The position numbers and the translations under genes were made by a program. Of a stretch of 64,000 nt of DNA, positions 43,159-57,550 are shown in pieces. The first letter of the stretch is position 1; each line of letters begins with the position of its first letter. The DNA is taken from the NCBI GenBank assembly GCA_010356995.1, contig ML996692.1, positions 62,001 to 126,000 of the forward strand, read 5' to 3'. Below the pieces are notes generated by a model. That model ran no database searches. It was not told where the DNA came from and worked only from the letters and a program-made list of their open reading frames with translations. The stretch comes from Trichodelitschia bisporula. Taxonomy: Eukaryota; Ascomycota; Dothideomycetes; Phaeotrichales; Phaeotrichaceae.

Positions 43159-46100
43159 ACACCAACTCTCAAAAGACAAAGTGGGTGATACGCCCTTCGG
43201 GGGAAGAACTATCCAGTGCATACCCGCGCTCTACCAACATAACATCCCGTTCCGCTTCGACGACCGGGAGAAAGCATATACCAATCGTGCTGCTCCATCG
43301 ATCGGACACGCACTCACCACAGCTGGTAGCGGTCGAACTAAAAGTCCCGATCCCGTGGTTATGGACGCCGGGGGCCCAACAGTGTTCTCTGTCTGAATCG
43401 AACTGGGCATCGTACCGATGCCGCGTGCAGGAAATGGCCTGTACCCATAGATTCGGCCATGGCCCGCGATCTCCAGCGGACACCATCACAAGAAGCTTAT
43501 TCCACTCCCTTGCCAGTCACGCGAGCACTTGCCTTCTACACTCGATCCTAGCATCTCAGTGGTCAGCTCAGACATGTATCCCCGTGGAGCGCGGAAACAG
43601 CATGGAAGCCGCCGATCAGCGCTGGTCCCATAAGCCGATCCCAGCCTGTGTGGCCACTGACCATTGTTAGCATACCCGACATGGAGCGATATCTGATCAC
43701 TAAGCATCGGCGCAGTGTCCAGGGCGGAGTGGGGACACCAAACTCTCGCTCCGGAGGCTCAGCGCGTCGAAGCAAGAACGGCAAGATCCTCCGCATCGAA
43801 CACGCTCTCACCACGAGGCTGCCGGAATTCCATCTCCCTTTCCAAGTTTCAGGCCCGCTGTCATGATAACCATCAGATTGATCGCTGTTTACTTCGACGT
43901 AATGGAGCGGCATTAGATCGCTATCCTCAACATTATTAGCGGAGTGCCTGCGGCAGAAGACGGGGAAGCCTTGCCTCCCTCCCGAAACCGCGCATCAAGC
44001 AAGGCCGAAAAAGCTTCTCCACCCACCCCGTGCCCTTCAAAGGGCTGCCGAATTCCAGTTTCTCTTCCCAGCTTCCAACCCCCCCCCCTCCCTCTTCGTT
44101 AAGCCACGGTGATACGCGCTCCCTACCAGCAACCGCAGTATCAGGTCCCTCAGCCTCGCCTCGTCTCCCTGAGACCTGCATCAACTCCCGCATGCCAGCC
44201 TTGCACCATTGACGCACAATACGGTACGCCCAACCTCATCACCTGCCCTCAGCGCATCGCCAGCCTCGTCCCGCATCCGCGCCCATCAGCCACCGCCTGT
44301 CGCGGTCTGGCTTCCGCACCAACAACCGTACATGAGGGGTGGAGCGGTGTGCATGATTTGAATTTCCAGTGCCATGGGGAAGGTTTAAACTAGTCCCAGG
44401 TCCTGCGGGGAGAAATGTGGGCCACGTGGGAGGAGGGTGTCAGCCTACCTTACCGGCGTCGCCATTTGCGCGGGGGCTCGGTCGAACCAACCCCGACCCT
44501 CTGCCCGTGTCGGGAAGGGTGGTCAGCGGACTGGGACCCCGAGGCGCTGGACGCGGTAACTCCGGGGGCCCCGCGGCCGGAGGTTCGGGAGCGCTAGAAT
44601 GTCTGGTGAGAATGCGCCGGGAGAGTTGACTTGCGACGAGGGTGTCAGCCTCGTGGGTCTCCGTGGTGGAGCAGTAAGGTGAGACAAGAGCGGGGGATTA
44701 GGGTCGCCTCTGGCGTGCGGTGGGAGAATTCCAATTGCTGTTTCCGCGATGGGCCGGCGCGATCGCGAGGTGATGTCCCAGGATGAGACACGGCGCACCG
44801 TTGCGAGTTTAGGGTGAGCGAGAGGTGGGGCGATCCGGGCTCGGCAGTGACCGGGAACCGTAAGTTACGGTCCGTGGCTGCGGAGTTGGGTTCGTTACCG
44901 GTAGAGTGCACCGGTAATCCGTACGGCAGGGGGAAGGATAAGCGGGGTTGTTGCATGCGAGAGGTCCATGCTGGAGAAGATTAGCGAGACGACGTGCGGT
45001 GAGGAGATGAGAATAGGCGGCCCGTATCTGCACGACGTCGGAACCGAAGGCCGAGGTGCAGAACGTCATTTCGCCTCTTGAGTGAGACAATTCAGCCCAG
45101 CGGAGCAACCTCCATGCAGCCGATACGCCTCGCATTCCCTTTCCCATCCCCGAACATCGCTCTTCACTCACCGACCATAGCAAGTTCCAGCTGCTCGACC
45201 CCCCTGAATCCCTTTCACCACCAGTTCCATCAACCTCTGCTGATGCACCATCTTCTCCGCAACTGGTCGTTCAACCGGTCCACCCGGCTACCCGGTGAGC
45301 GGGCTGCATATTTGGTAGCCTAGCGTTCGCGCACGGACATTGTACATGACTCCGGGCACCACGATCGCCGGGCGCCCGGTCCCATTGGGCCTGACGTCAG
45401 AAGCAGCGGCGCGCGCACGCACCCACGCGGGCTGGCAACGCTGAAGAATGCCGCGCTTGCAGGTATGTGCGGTGCGAAGTAACAGTCCATCCGTAGCCAG
45501 GTTCTGGTACCGTACACCGCAGCCTCGCGTCAGCCTCGCGCAGAAATGCGGCCCCCTTCTCGGCGGCCCAGCAATATATTACCGCGCTAAATGCGGGTAC
45601 GCGTCACTCCCCCCTTCTAGAAGACACCCACCGACCCCTCCGCAATTCCAGTAGCTTAAGCCGCCCCACGCGCGCTATGCGGGGCCCGGACCCGGCGGGT
45701 GCGCGCATGGCGCGGCGTTCCCTCGCTAGGTGCTGCGCGACCCCCAGCTAAGCGGGCCGGAGGCTTGCGCCGCTCGCGTGCGGCGTCCGTGCGCGCCGCG
45801 GCGCATTCAGCCATGCAGAAAGTGCATATGGAGGAAGTACCTGCGGAAGAAACTGCACCGGCAAGCGAGGGGCGTTCATCTGTCGGTAGGCCCAAAAATT
45901 GCCGAATGATGCGCGTGGCGACGCTGTACGGTAACTGGTGGGGCTGAGACCGCGGGGTAGTGAATAGGTGGGGCGAGCGCTTCGAGAAGCGATGAGAATA
46001 GGGGGCCTCTTGTCACTTCCATCCTGCTTCCATGCTGAAATATCGATAATCTTCTCACATCATGGCCAGCGTGTTCCTATTTCCGCCTAGACCGTCGGCC

Positions 46101-49100
46101 CGTGTTCCGCGTCCCGAGCCCCGCGATGCGCCGTCGGTGCCGGTGACCGGGATTCGGGGCACACCTTACCGGTAACATGGTTACCAAGAAGCTTTCGAGC
46201 CAATCGCAGTTCCACATGGGCCAGGTGTGCATATCCCATGTTTGCGGCGCAGCGTAGTCCTCCCCACTGGATTCGACCTGCCAATTGCTGGGCGGGATGA
46301 GAACTTCGGAGCTCAAATTGAACCCTGGCGTCGCGTCCATGGCGTGGCCAAGCTCAACTTTAACCTTTGCGCCTACGTCTAGCCTTGCCATCGAGTTATC
46401 AGGCTAACCTTTTGCCCGTTTTACCGCCGGCCCTGCTCTACGGGTTGGTAAGGACCCGGTTGGCCGGAAATTGGAGAATGAGGGGAAAACAGCCTTAATT
46501 TTATGGCATTTTGCTTGACAGCCTCGCGAGGGGATGGAAAGCAATGCGAAGGGTCAAGCTCCGCTGCATGTGCCCAGCTGGCGCATCTTCCTGTCCTCGA
46601 CTCGTAAGAATGGCTGAGCAAGTTCCAGCTTCATGGAAAGATGACCACGTCTCGGGGACATAAACACAAAATGCGGCTCGAAAACGTCAAGTCGGTGGAG
46701 TCGAAACTGATCAAACCGCGCCGGAAGGCTCTTACGAAAGCCGCTCCGGTCCGCCAAGTTAACAAGTATCTTGGCTTGTATCCACGGTGCGCCATTTGAG
46801 CTGTGGCGGAATCTCCTACAGACTACCGAGTGGAGCATTGTCGTCCAGAGTAGCCAATGCGGACAACGTATTGGCGAGCTGAATTGATCGTGAGCTCTGC
46901 ATCTCTTGTAGAACTGAGCTCTTGGCCACATTATTGATTCAACAGAGTTTGCACTTGCAAACAAAAAAGTAAAGGACTCGAAGTGCGTCCGCATGCGGTA
47001 TGTGCATATAAATGCATATTGACTACTGCAGCAGGGGGTGGCGGGCGTCGGACGCCTCGTGCCGATACTGCGCTAAACTTCACAACCTGGCTCTTGCAGA
47101 TGCTCATGCCGTCAGCGTGGGTTACGGTAGACGAAGTCGCAGCGGCTGAAACGCATATTTGTGGGGGAAAAGTTGCCAGTGTGGTCCTTTCGTCATGATC
47201 GCCACGGTCTCACTTGCCATGCAAAGCAACTGGAGAGCATGCACACGCTACCGTAAATGCGGCTTGGAGGAACGCACGATTTAGATACCGCAGAACGGAG
47301 GCCCGTACAGCGATTGCTCGCTTCCGTGATGCAATTGGCCTGACTCGGTGGTTTTGGTAGTGTGAAAGAAGGGGTTAGAAAGACGCCCACGACGGCCAAT
47401 GTCTCCTGACCGGTAAACCTCTTCTCATGATAGGAATGTTTGAGCTGAGATAGATGGTGTATTCAAGCTTTGAAAAGTAAAAAATGTGTGCAGGTGTGGT
47501 GCGGAGAGTCGAGGGGCGGCAATACCCTTTTCCACCACCGTCCCTTGGCTCGCCTGCGCCTTCTTCGCCCGGGACCTTGCGCCAGATCCCCGATCCATGT
47601 GGATCGTGGCGCTCATCACCGCCTCCGAATGGCTGTAAAGTACCCTTGTCTCAGCCAATAGCGAGTCCGACTCTATCATGAAGCATGTCGTTGGTGGAGG
47701 CACCTTTCTCCAAGGCTCTTGGATGCATCGAAGACCTGTCTGTCGTTGACACTCGGCATCACGGCTATGGCGCTACAGAATCACGCACTATAGGATGGCT
47801 TCCTCAACCCTGGAGGGAAAACTTGCCCGCCTTCTCTACTTGGCTAATCCGAGGCGAGCGAACAGCACACAGAAGACAAGAACAATAAAGCTAAAGAGTC
47901 TTGCATCCGCCAGGATGAGCCCCGTAGCGAGGAGGTAGCATCTCCGCTTTTATCCAGTACGGTGCAGTGCTGCATATCACTGTACAGATGCGGACGTGCT
48001 GCCGCTTAGGATAGGGCGTCTTGTGCTACCGTCAACGGCGAACAAGCGGGAGGCGGCGGGCAGAGCGGCTAGAACTAGTCCGCAAAGCTCTTTCGACATT
48101 GGTGTCTGGACTGAAAGTCGGTGTGGGGGTGCGGGTACGGGCTCGAAGTTATGTCGAATGCGGATGGTCTAACGGATACTGCTGTGCCAAATGTAGTCGG
48201 AGACTGACGAAATATCCAACAGCCCGTCTACAAGCTGCAAGCACACGCCATTTCTGCACCCTGCACCTGCAAGTCATCGAGAAGAACAAACCATCGAGGC
48301 GAATAAGAAGCATGAAATTGGTACCGGTGGCATCTAGGAGTAACGAGCAAAGCAAAAGCACACATGAACTCCATCAGGATGCGATCCTTATCCCACTCTC
48401 TATTCCATCTAACAATGACACTGCCACCCAGCCAACTCCTACATCGTGGAAAACGCCGTGCCCTCAACGGGGAAAGAAGCACCCGAGCCTGCTGAAAAAG
48501 GTCTGAAGTGTCGATCGATGTTCGAGCGTCAGCCTTGCTCCATAATAATTACAAAGAAGAGTAAGGACGGAGAACTCCAAAAACTCAAGCCGCCACCAGG
48601 TCAACCAGCCTAGACAAGAACCAAGTGCGCCGGTATCCAGTAGTCCTCGCGGACTAGCCTCTTTACTGGCGGGGGGGTTCCTTCGCAGGATCCACAGACC
48701 GCCCAGCATTCAATTCTAGTTTCGTCTCGTAGATTATTGCTTCTCTGTACCTCATATATGCGGGCGAATGTGACGGGGAAACCGAAAGTGAAGGGATGGC
48801 GCCGGCGGCTGTGAGAGGAATGGTGAAGGAACACAAAACGAGGATCGTGGAAGCGTTGGAATCCCAGAAGGTGCAATGAAGGGGTATGCGATGATGTCCA
48901 TGTCACAAGAGAGAAAGGGAGCTGTCGTAGCCGACTCCATCGTTAAAAGGAAAAGGACGTGTGCAGCAGTCGAGGAGGCGACGATGTGACGCGGTGATGA
49001 GCACAAAGGCTTGGATCCCGCAATCTGACCGGGTAGTGGAACTTGTGGTGACATGCCTCACTGCAAGTGTCGGTCGTCGATCCATGCGGTGGCTATTTAG

Positions 49101-50806
49101 GTTGTGCGCCCCTCACAATCCGCCCATCACCCCGTTTGGCTGCTGCCGTTTTCACCTACAGCCGCATGTTAGTTCTAGCACGTAAAAAAAAAGAAATACT
49201 GTGTGGCACGCATGTTTGAGACAAGTCGCAATGGTGCGAAGTTGAGACCAAATGATTGGTCCGATTGGTGACTTCTGGAAGACCACTTGGAAGCGACCTC
49301 GAAGTGACATGGAAGACTTCAAGGAGGGGTAGGGGCGGAGTCAGATGAAGGGCCGACCGAAGGACAAAGAAAAAGCGGTACGTACACTGCGACGCTAGGC
49401 CTTGTAGGCGCAAGGCCTGCATGTCTTGAGTTTACACCGTTCACATTCGAAGATGTACCAGTGCGGACCACTATGGCACAAGTTGCAATGCCAGAGGATC
49501 AGAGTCGTATCCGATTTAATCATCTTGAAGGAATGATCGCAGTTGCCGACGGCCATGGTGTTAAAAAAGATAGACAGGATGTAGCTGGTTGGTGCAGGGA
49601 TGTGTCAATGCTGTTGCAGGACTGATGCTAGCTAAAGTCAGCGAAATGCGTTCTTTGAGGTTGGTGAAGCTGCAGTTGCGCCACTTCCATGGAACAAGGG
49701 AGACATACTAGTATGCTCACTAGCAATCGTGTCAGGTGGAGTTGAAAAGCGAAGAAAGCTCAAGGCCAATTGAAATAGGTTTGCGGACTTGAGGTGGAAA
49801 GGTGGAAGGAGCTGATGGACCCGGGATGGCGGCACGGGAGGCACTTTATATCTCCAAGATCTCGAGGCGAACACTTATGAGGCCAGGGGCTTGCACCGTA
49901 GTGGTCTTTCCAATCGACCTTGTTCGTCTTGATGGGCGTTTGACAATGACTCGAGGATGGGAACAAAAAATGGGCGGACTGCCTTCAGCATTATATGCTT
50001 ATCCCGAAAGACGCATTGCCCCTTCTCTCGTCTGCTTCTTGTTGCTTCGGCTGTTTGTGATACCAAGCAAAGTATTGCTCTTTCCTGCTTGTACCTAACA
50101 TCACTGGCTGCGTGGAACTTGAGGCAGCGCAGCTATCCGCACCGTCTCTGAGAGTGGAATGAGGTATGTGATGGCTTCATAGAAGCGATAGAAGGGTTCG
50201 CCAAAGGCGGACAGCTCCTGACCAAATGGGTCTGTCGCACTTTACGGGCTCGGATTCTGAGCCGGGGTAGGGGTAGGTTGAAGTCCACTACGCACTACTA
50301 CCCTGGTTTTCTACAACGTATCAAGTGGTACATACTTTGAGGGGTGAGTATGGGGGAGAAGTGGGTACAGCCGTAGCTGGTGTGAGTTGCGTATGCATGG
50401 GGAGTGGAGGGGGTGTAAGGTGACAGACCAGAGCTTGGCTCAGGCGGCCTTGAAGCGGCAGCCAGCCCCGCCTAGTGCTTTAGCGGCGGTGGTGTAAAGA
50501 CGAAAGGCGGGCCAAAAGATGGTCCAAAGGGCTGTAAATGCTTGTCAAACTGGGGCTGAATCCGCTGCCATAGCAGTGGGTTGCATTTCCAACAACCTGT
50601 AACCAATCCCTGTTACGGTCGAGGACGTTGTGGTGTGTCTGGTCTAGTGCATTTACATTGATGCTCAGAAATGCTCCGAGAGTTCTAGCAAAATAACTGA
50701 GAGCGGGCAGTTTGATTTCACACCGTCTGAAGTTGGTGGCACATAGAGCCCCTACAACTGTCCTGGACGTATTTCGTTCGTTGCAACCATTGCATCTTCC
50801 TTTCAC

Positions 50807-51085
50807 ATGTCGTCCGCCGTCATTCCTCCCGTCGGCCTCGGTGTATCTGTCCCACAGACCATAAACGGCTGTCCGGATGGTACGTGCGACTTCTGTTGCA
50901 TAGGACAGCCCAAATGCTCGCCAAAGCAGTTAAATGGTCTGCGACTCAAGCGACGAGAGGTGGCAAGAGCGGTCAAGATTCCTTGCCATTTGAAGCCCCG
51001 CTGGGTCGGCGAGCCGAAAGAGGACGGGGAGATGCGTAGCGAAGCATATTACAAGCGATCTGAAAGCTGCTTCTATTGCAGTTGA
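50807..51085 (+). other. Doubtful cysteine-containing open frame
   Basis: An ATG-started frame of 92 codons with seven Cys (GCPDGTCDFCCIGQPKC block and a C-terminal CFYC). It has no signal peptide and matches no family I know. It stands out only because the rest of this block is featureless; chance is quite possible. Confidence 0.15.
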
Positions 51086-54000
51086 TCCATACAAACATGA
51101 CACCAGGCCCTTCTTCGGCTCGGTTTCCATGTGGTGGGTCACCAATCTAGAAGGCTTCCATGGACCACACGGCGTCACTCGCAAGGCATGAAAGGCCGGA
51201 GTGGCTCCTGCGTTCGTAGCCCACCTTCAAGATGCCGAAGAATGGGAAGCCTAACTGGCGTCGTTAGGCAAGTAAGATTTTCGCCCAGCCTTCTGGTTAG
51301 CTTAGGGGAATGATGACGGTCCATGAATCAGACCCCAGGAGAATGTGAACGAGGCGTAGCGGATATGCTGCCGGAGGAAGTTATCGAGTGAGGGCTGGTC
51401 CGCATTATTGGGGAAGGGAGGCCATAAAGACGATGGAGGGATGAGGTGGGGTACATTTGGCTGGCCAACATGAAGATGCTACCCCTCATCCAAGTGGCCT
51501 ATTTGGTATAAGGCATGCCTTTCTCTTACACATTGCCACAGCTTCACTCTACCACGCCGCATCGCCTCTTTGTTGCCTTTGCTGGGATTTGTGGAGAGAG
51601 ACAGCGGAGATAGATGCGGAAGGGCGTTGATGGCGGACGTGGTGGGCTGGTGGTGGTGTCGATAATGGTGGTTGTGAGTGACGCGTGGTCGCACGCCCAA
51701 AGAGCCAGACACAAACCTGGTATCTGGGAAACGCTAAACAAACAGACTACCAAGATTCGACGAGGACACAGGGCAGGGTTCCACAGATATGGACCTCCCA
51801 AAGTGCAGAATAGATTCGCCCTACTGCGTACAACCATCGTCCTTTGCTCGCCTTGAGAGAGTCGGCTCCGGTCAACTCACATTGTAATATCCTCTCCTCC
51901 ATCTCTTACAGTATCCTCGCACTCTAGTTCTACTCGACTGACCAAGCTGCCAGAATTATGAAGCTGACCTTCTTCCATCGCGCCGATCGCCTCCCTTTCT
52001 TTGATACATGCGTATACCGAATACGGCGAACGTCAACTCTAACTCGCGGTGCCGCGGTCCGGATACCAGGGATTGTACGCACATGGTGTGCCACCGATGT
52101 TATGCGGGCTGGCGAAGGCCTGTCGCTGAAGCGAAAGAACAGGACTCGACAACCCCACGCCGAGGACCTTACCCGCAGTGCGTCGCAGTCACCTGCTTCA
52201 TCTTCGCCGTTTGAGAGAAAGCCTCATTCCCGTGTTCTCACTACGCGAGGACGATGACATGTCGTTGAATGGAACGAACGGCCCCCTCCATTTCCACCCC
52301 CACCATTTTTGGGGGGCGCGCGGCCTCGCGCGTGGGGGAAGCACTCCCAACTCGTCCTCATGGCCGAGCTGGAGGCTGGAAGCCGTGTGGTTGATTTTGG
52401 TGTGCACGTCTTGAATGAGCTAGCCGCAGCGGTCAGAACATCAGCACATTTTCAACTGGTCCAACTGGTTGCTGATTCCTGGCGGCGAGCTCAATGATCC
52501 ACTCAGCTCCCAGCGCCACCCTCGCAGCCTTTTACCAGATGCAGACCCGGATGGAGAATGTACGGTACGAGGCAGTTTATCGGCGATTTTACAACAGGGA
52601 ACGGTCCCGGAGGCATCCGTACATCCGTAGAAGCCGCCCGCCGGCTGCAGTTGCACTCGCGCATAGTGTTTTCCTGGAACTTCCCTGGGCGCATAAGCAG
52701 GCTTCTTCGTATTCGGCCGCTTCGGGATATCCCGGTCAGTGATAAACCAAACTTAAACTTCACCACAAACGATTGAGTATCCATGCTATGGATGACCGGA
52801 TAACCACTGAGCTCAACATCGACCGGCAAAGAAAAAGGCCAGAGCCCCTTCATCCGTATCTCATCTCTCTCCATCTGTCCGCTCTCACATTACGTGCCAC
52901 CCGTCATGGGCGCGGGCGCGGTGGGATATGCATTCCGTCGCCTCGCCGCATCGGCGGCCCAGTACGACAAATGAGCGGGCTCATGCAATCGCGGCTTGAA
53001 ATGGCAACGGCTGGAAGTGTGTCGCTCCCCCACCCCTTGCTGTAGCAGCATCGCAAACGCTTCTCACCTAAAAGAATTGTCCTATTTTCCCGCGACCTGG
53101 GATTCGCTGTGTTTTAACCCTTGCCTATGTACGGGTACGTTGCGATAGCTTTCCCATGCTTTCGGAACGGCAGTCACTACCCTGCCCACGCCTGCAACCT
53201 CCCTCGCCCACCCCACCTTAACTATGGATGTGTCTGCAGCTGCTCTGCAGCATTCATCAACTTCAACCTTGCGGCATAATCTTGTAATTTATGGGTTGAT
53301 GCAAGCTGACCTCAGCTTGCATGGGACTCCTCCAATGTTAGTTTTCAGCCTTTGTTGCATCGTGAAGCAAGTGCCTAACCGTTTTGTATGACGCCTTTGG
53401 CGCTCCACGCGACAAACCGGTGTCCGGGGAGCTGATAAGCGCTGCCAAAAGCAACGTATATTTTTAAGCTCTAATACCACACCGGGGACGAAAGGATCCA
53501 TGATCACCCGTCTTGGGTTGTAACAGCCCGCGTGGGATGGGCCGGCTGACCGATTGCACTTCACTCGGAGGCTCTGTCTGATGTCTGCACGTCGAAGGAC
53601 CTGAATGCCTGAATGCATAGAGAGTTCTGTGGCAACACACGCGCCTCAGTGCAATTGAAACGGAGGGGGACAACGCTACGCCCTACGATACCTGCCGTGC
53701 TTCCCACTTCTCAACCGCGGTTACACTGCATCAGCCACTGGCAGTTCAAATCTGCTTTGGTCCCCTGCTGGTTTCACTGGGACGCACTCAGGTGTGGATT
53801 TGATCATGCGGGAGCTGTTGCACCGATCCGAAAGCAATCGTGGCTGACGCCTTCTTACAACGTCACGACCGTGTTCGGGCCAGGTTCCGCGACATCACAG
53901 CCCTTTGCGGTGCGGCCCGCTGACACCCTCGCAAATCCTTCACTACCGGGGCCGCTGATCCGGCCGGTCGTCAAGACGGTGATAGACGCGCCGTCTTGTT

Positions 54001-57000
54001 CGTTCTCGACCGTTTGACATCTTTGGGCGACCATTGCGGCCAGTTTAAGCGGCCGTAAGATGATGTCTCGTGTTTGGGACAGCCGCGAACGGCAGTTGAG
54101 CCGCTTCTATGCGACGTGGGATATATGTCGAGCGGGCCAAACTGCCGAGCTGAGCAGCGTGTGCAGACGCGTTTGAACAATCTCCTGGGACTGATGGTTG
54201 ATGCCATCTTTAGTAGATGTTGCTCGTCTAAGGTACGGTGAGTGCCGCAGACGTAAGGGACGTAGACGACGCTCGACTTCCAACGGGATGCCAAAGGATT
54301 TTGGCTTTAACCCGCACGGCACTCACCATCCGTCTTGTATTTTGGCATTATGTATCCTTCAATGGCTAATCCACCAGCAGACGAACACCCGCACCAGCGA
54401 GCCTTGCATCTACCGTAGGGTTGTCCTCCAACTACCTGACAGCCGGTTCCACCGTCGTACGGCAGTCGCGCAGCACTCCTGCGGCGAATCTTCGCGACGA
54501 CGCCGTCGTCGCGCATGTCGACTCCCCAAGGTGCGGGCAGTGGAGCGCGAGAGGCACAGAGAGGGAGATTGTCTTGTTAGCTCGACCGTTTCCCGTCAAA
54601 TATCCCCGCCGTCGCACCACGTCAAGCACACTAGCCCGCTGCCACGCCATCTGCGAGACGTCGGTGTCATCTGGCCTGGCCGGCGGATCCTTACGCGGAT
54701 TGCGAAACGCCGGCGTCGACGAGGCCAGATGCGTCGAGATGCGGAGGCGCAGTGCCCGTGAGACCGTGGCGACGGGTTTATTAAGACTTGTCGCCCCTCC
54801 TTCCGGCGTTCCTTTGTCGCGCGGGGGGTTGCGGTAAGCGGACAGAGCGCTGTTTGGTGGTGGTGCGTTGTAACCGATACTGTTCTTTGCGGAAAGTGGT
54901 TCATTACCTACAAGTTGTGGTCTGATGGATGTTACGGCTTCAGGCCTTGTCACTTGATAAGTTCTCATGGGTCTTATGACTTGGAAAGAGGCTTACGGCT
55001 TCATATGAGGGCAAATCAACGCGCCGGGCAGGCGTGGAGGTACCTACGGTATGCCCTCTTGCGGGACTACCGTACCGTATGTCTCCGATGACGCCACGCT
55101 CAAGAAAATCTCGAGGAAGTCCTATCGGTGAATCTGCCCTCGAATGAACTCTAGAGGCAACCGACCCTTTCGGTTCTTGTCAAAACATACAAGCTCATAG
55201 GATGCTATCAATCGCGTGTCTTGTGGCGGTGACACTGAGCACGAGCTGAACAAGATGTCCGCGATGTACGGTACGTGAATCCGGAAGGACGTTGCCTCGG
55301 AGCGTTGACCGGATCTGACGCATGCATCAGCTCATGGAAGAAGTCCACAGCTGACTCCAGCCAGCCCTATCATCAGACCACCTGCATCCTATCAACATCG
55401 TACGCACCGGGACCTATCAGGTACCCGCACCAACCAGCACGCCTCAGCAGCGGTTCCGCGAAGACGGGGATTCCCAACTCGTCGGGGCATGAATCCTGGA
55501 ACGGCTCATCACACCGCCTTACTTCAACTTCGATCCTGCACCTTCGGTTCCAATGCGACTTCAATCATTCCGCCCGAAATTCCCTAATCAATAAAACGAC
55601 TCTTCAGACTGCTCACATACGCCTTGCCGCCACAGCACCCGCGCGCTTGGGTCAGCCGCGCCACGCCCACAGGGCTCTGCCGCGTGTCTCGCACCGCATG
55701 CCTCACCACTCATGTGCCGCCATCCAACCCCCGCATTCCTCCGGTCCCACTTGTCGCATGGAAGAAGCCGCTGCACCATCAAATGTGCGAACCAGAAAAG
55801 GCATTTCATCACCGAAGTCCAGACATGAGTGTTAGGTCTGCAATCGCCCCGCCTAATGCAGTTCCCGCTTCCGTATTAAGCGACGCGGGCCCACATCGGC
55901 GTTGCCAGTGCTGTCACAGGTCCGCGAACTGGAGCTTGCCGTGCGATGGCCTGCAGTGAATGAAGCGAGCTGCTTGATTGGGTAGAGGCCACGCTTGTCG
56001 TTTGAACGGAGAAGGCCGACATCTGCAGACCGAGGGAAGTGAAGGATGCCTTCCGTATGGATGGCCACGAGCTCGAGCTGCACACCCCAGCACGTCAACA
56101 TGCACAATCCAACGCGGTACGTAAATCACCTCCGCATCTCCAGTCCGCATACGGGAACACGAGCCGCATATCCAGACCAAAGGCCAACCACATATTTCAG
56201 TTCATTACAGGCAATCTCGACGAAGCGGGCAAACACCCCTTTACAACCAACGCCGCCCGCAGCCCACCGTCACCAACTCCCTGCCGCGTGGCGCAGGAGT
56301 TAACTCCGCCCCACATCAGACCCGGGTATGCAGCAACGAGCGAGAGCCTTGCCTCGCCCTGTCCATCCAACTTGCACGCTCTCCATCCCTACGCATCCTT
56401 TACCTCATTTCTCCCCCCTCCCGCCCCCTTCCCGCCATCCCGTCGCCGTCCGTAACGCGCCCACGCACGGCCCTCTGCCACAGGCTGCGGCACTGCGGCA
56501 CCGGTGTTCTCACCCCCGCGGTCGCGGTGCTTCCTTCCCGTCATGGCGAAATCCCGTCACCGCAAGCTTTGCGTGTGAGAGCGGGGCAGCGCGAGACAGG
56601 AGGTTCGAGGTACCGTCCGCGAGCTTGCTTTGTGGCTGACCGGAAGCAAGTGCGCTGCGGGCCGGACGTTGACAGGCGTGCAGTGCGGCGAAGGACCAAG
56701 GGGACATGTCTCAAACCCAACCGCCTATTGGCCGTGTGTCAACCCGCCAGGCGGGGATTGTACCGCGGCAAGCGACGCGATCCACGACTTGGTCAGGTTT
56801 GTATAAACAGACATCCACAAACCCAAAGCTTACCTACAGCTCGACAGCGCGATCGCGTCTCCTGCAACATACATAGCCCGTTGCAAGGCGGGGATCGTCG
56901 GCCGTGCCGCGGCCAGTACCCCGTTGCGGCGGACGTGCACCGCTCGTGAAGTACGCGAGCTTACATCGGTCCCGCCGCATATGGTAGAGGTGACAGGTTG

Positions 57001-57320
57001 CCGTGGCGCGTCTTCGGACACGAACGTCCCCACCCACGCCCGCCCGATCGCGCCGTGATGGGCCACATCTCGTGCTGCGGGATGCCGGCCAGTAGCACGG
57101 ATGGCTCCAGCATGAGACGATGCCGCCCGTCCTACGGCCAGCCTGGCCGGCAGTCCGGGCGCTGGGGACCTCGGGCTCGGTACAGTACATGACGACCGAG
57201 TCGGGCCGTCGGCGCGGTTGTCGGGATGCACGACCGTGGTCCCTTTGCCCGGAACTTTGAAGGGGCGACGGTGTATGGCTCTTGCTCAAGCTGGCAGCTG
57301 CCGCCCTTTCCCCGCGCGTG

Positions 57321-57550
57321 TCTGATGTGGTTATGGAAGGAGCATTGGTATGTCAGGAAGGAGCATCCTAAGGGATATGATGTAATGAGCTCATGAGAGA
57401 AGGAGGATATTTGGTATCGTGGATTTTTATCTCGAGAGTCTCTGATTTTATTCGTCTCTTTGTCTTTTACTTCAATATTTAGTATATACAGTTGCCTTTG
57501 CATGTGTTAGAGCTTTGCTCCTGTCACTGACATCACGGTACTGATACCCG
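57321..57550 (+). repeat. Dispersed repeat, copy 3
   Basis: It shares with copy 1, in the same order, GATGTGG, GGAAGGAGCAT (here twice), GATGTAATG, GAAGGAGGATATTTGGTATC, a CTCTGATTT...CGTCTCTTTGTC tract and a TGCATGTGTTAGAGC-like end. The last part matches copy 2 at CTGTCACTGACATCACGGTACTGA-like positions. It is the most AT-rich of the three. Confidence 0.6.

Noticed and set aside
43380-43420. Possible tRNA T-arm GTTCGATTC on the minus strand
   Set aside because: The flanking bases cannot form the T stem, and no matching anticodon arm is found.
54432-55835. Open frames of 140-190 codons in the gene desert
   Set aside because: Overlapping frames on both strands with biased composition, no start context and no family motif.
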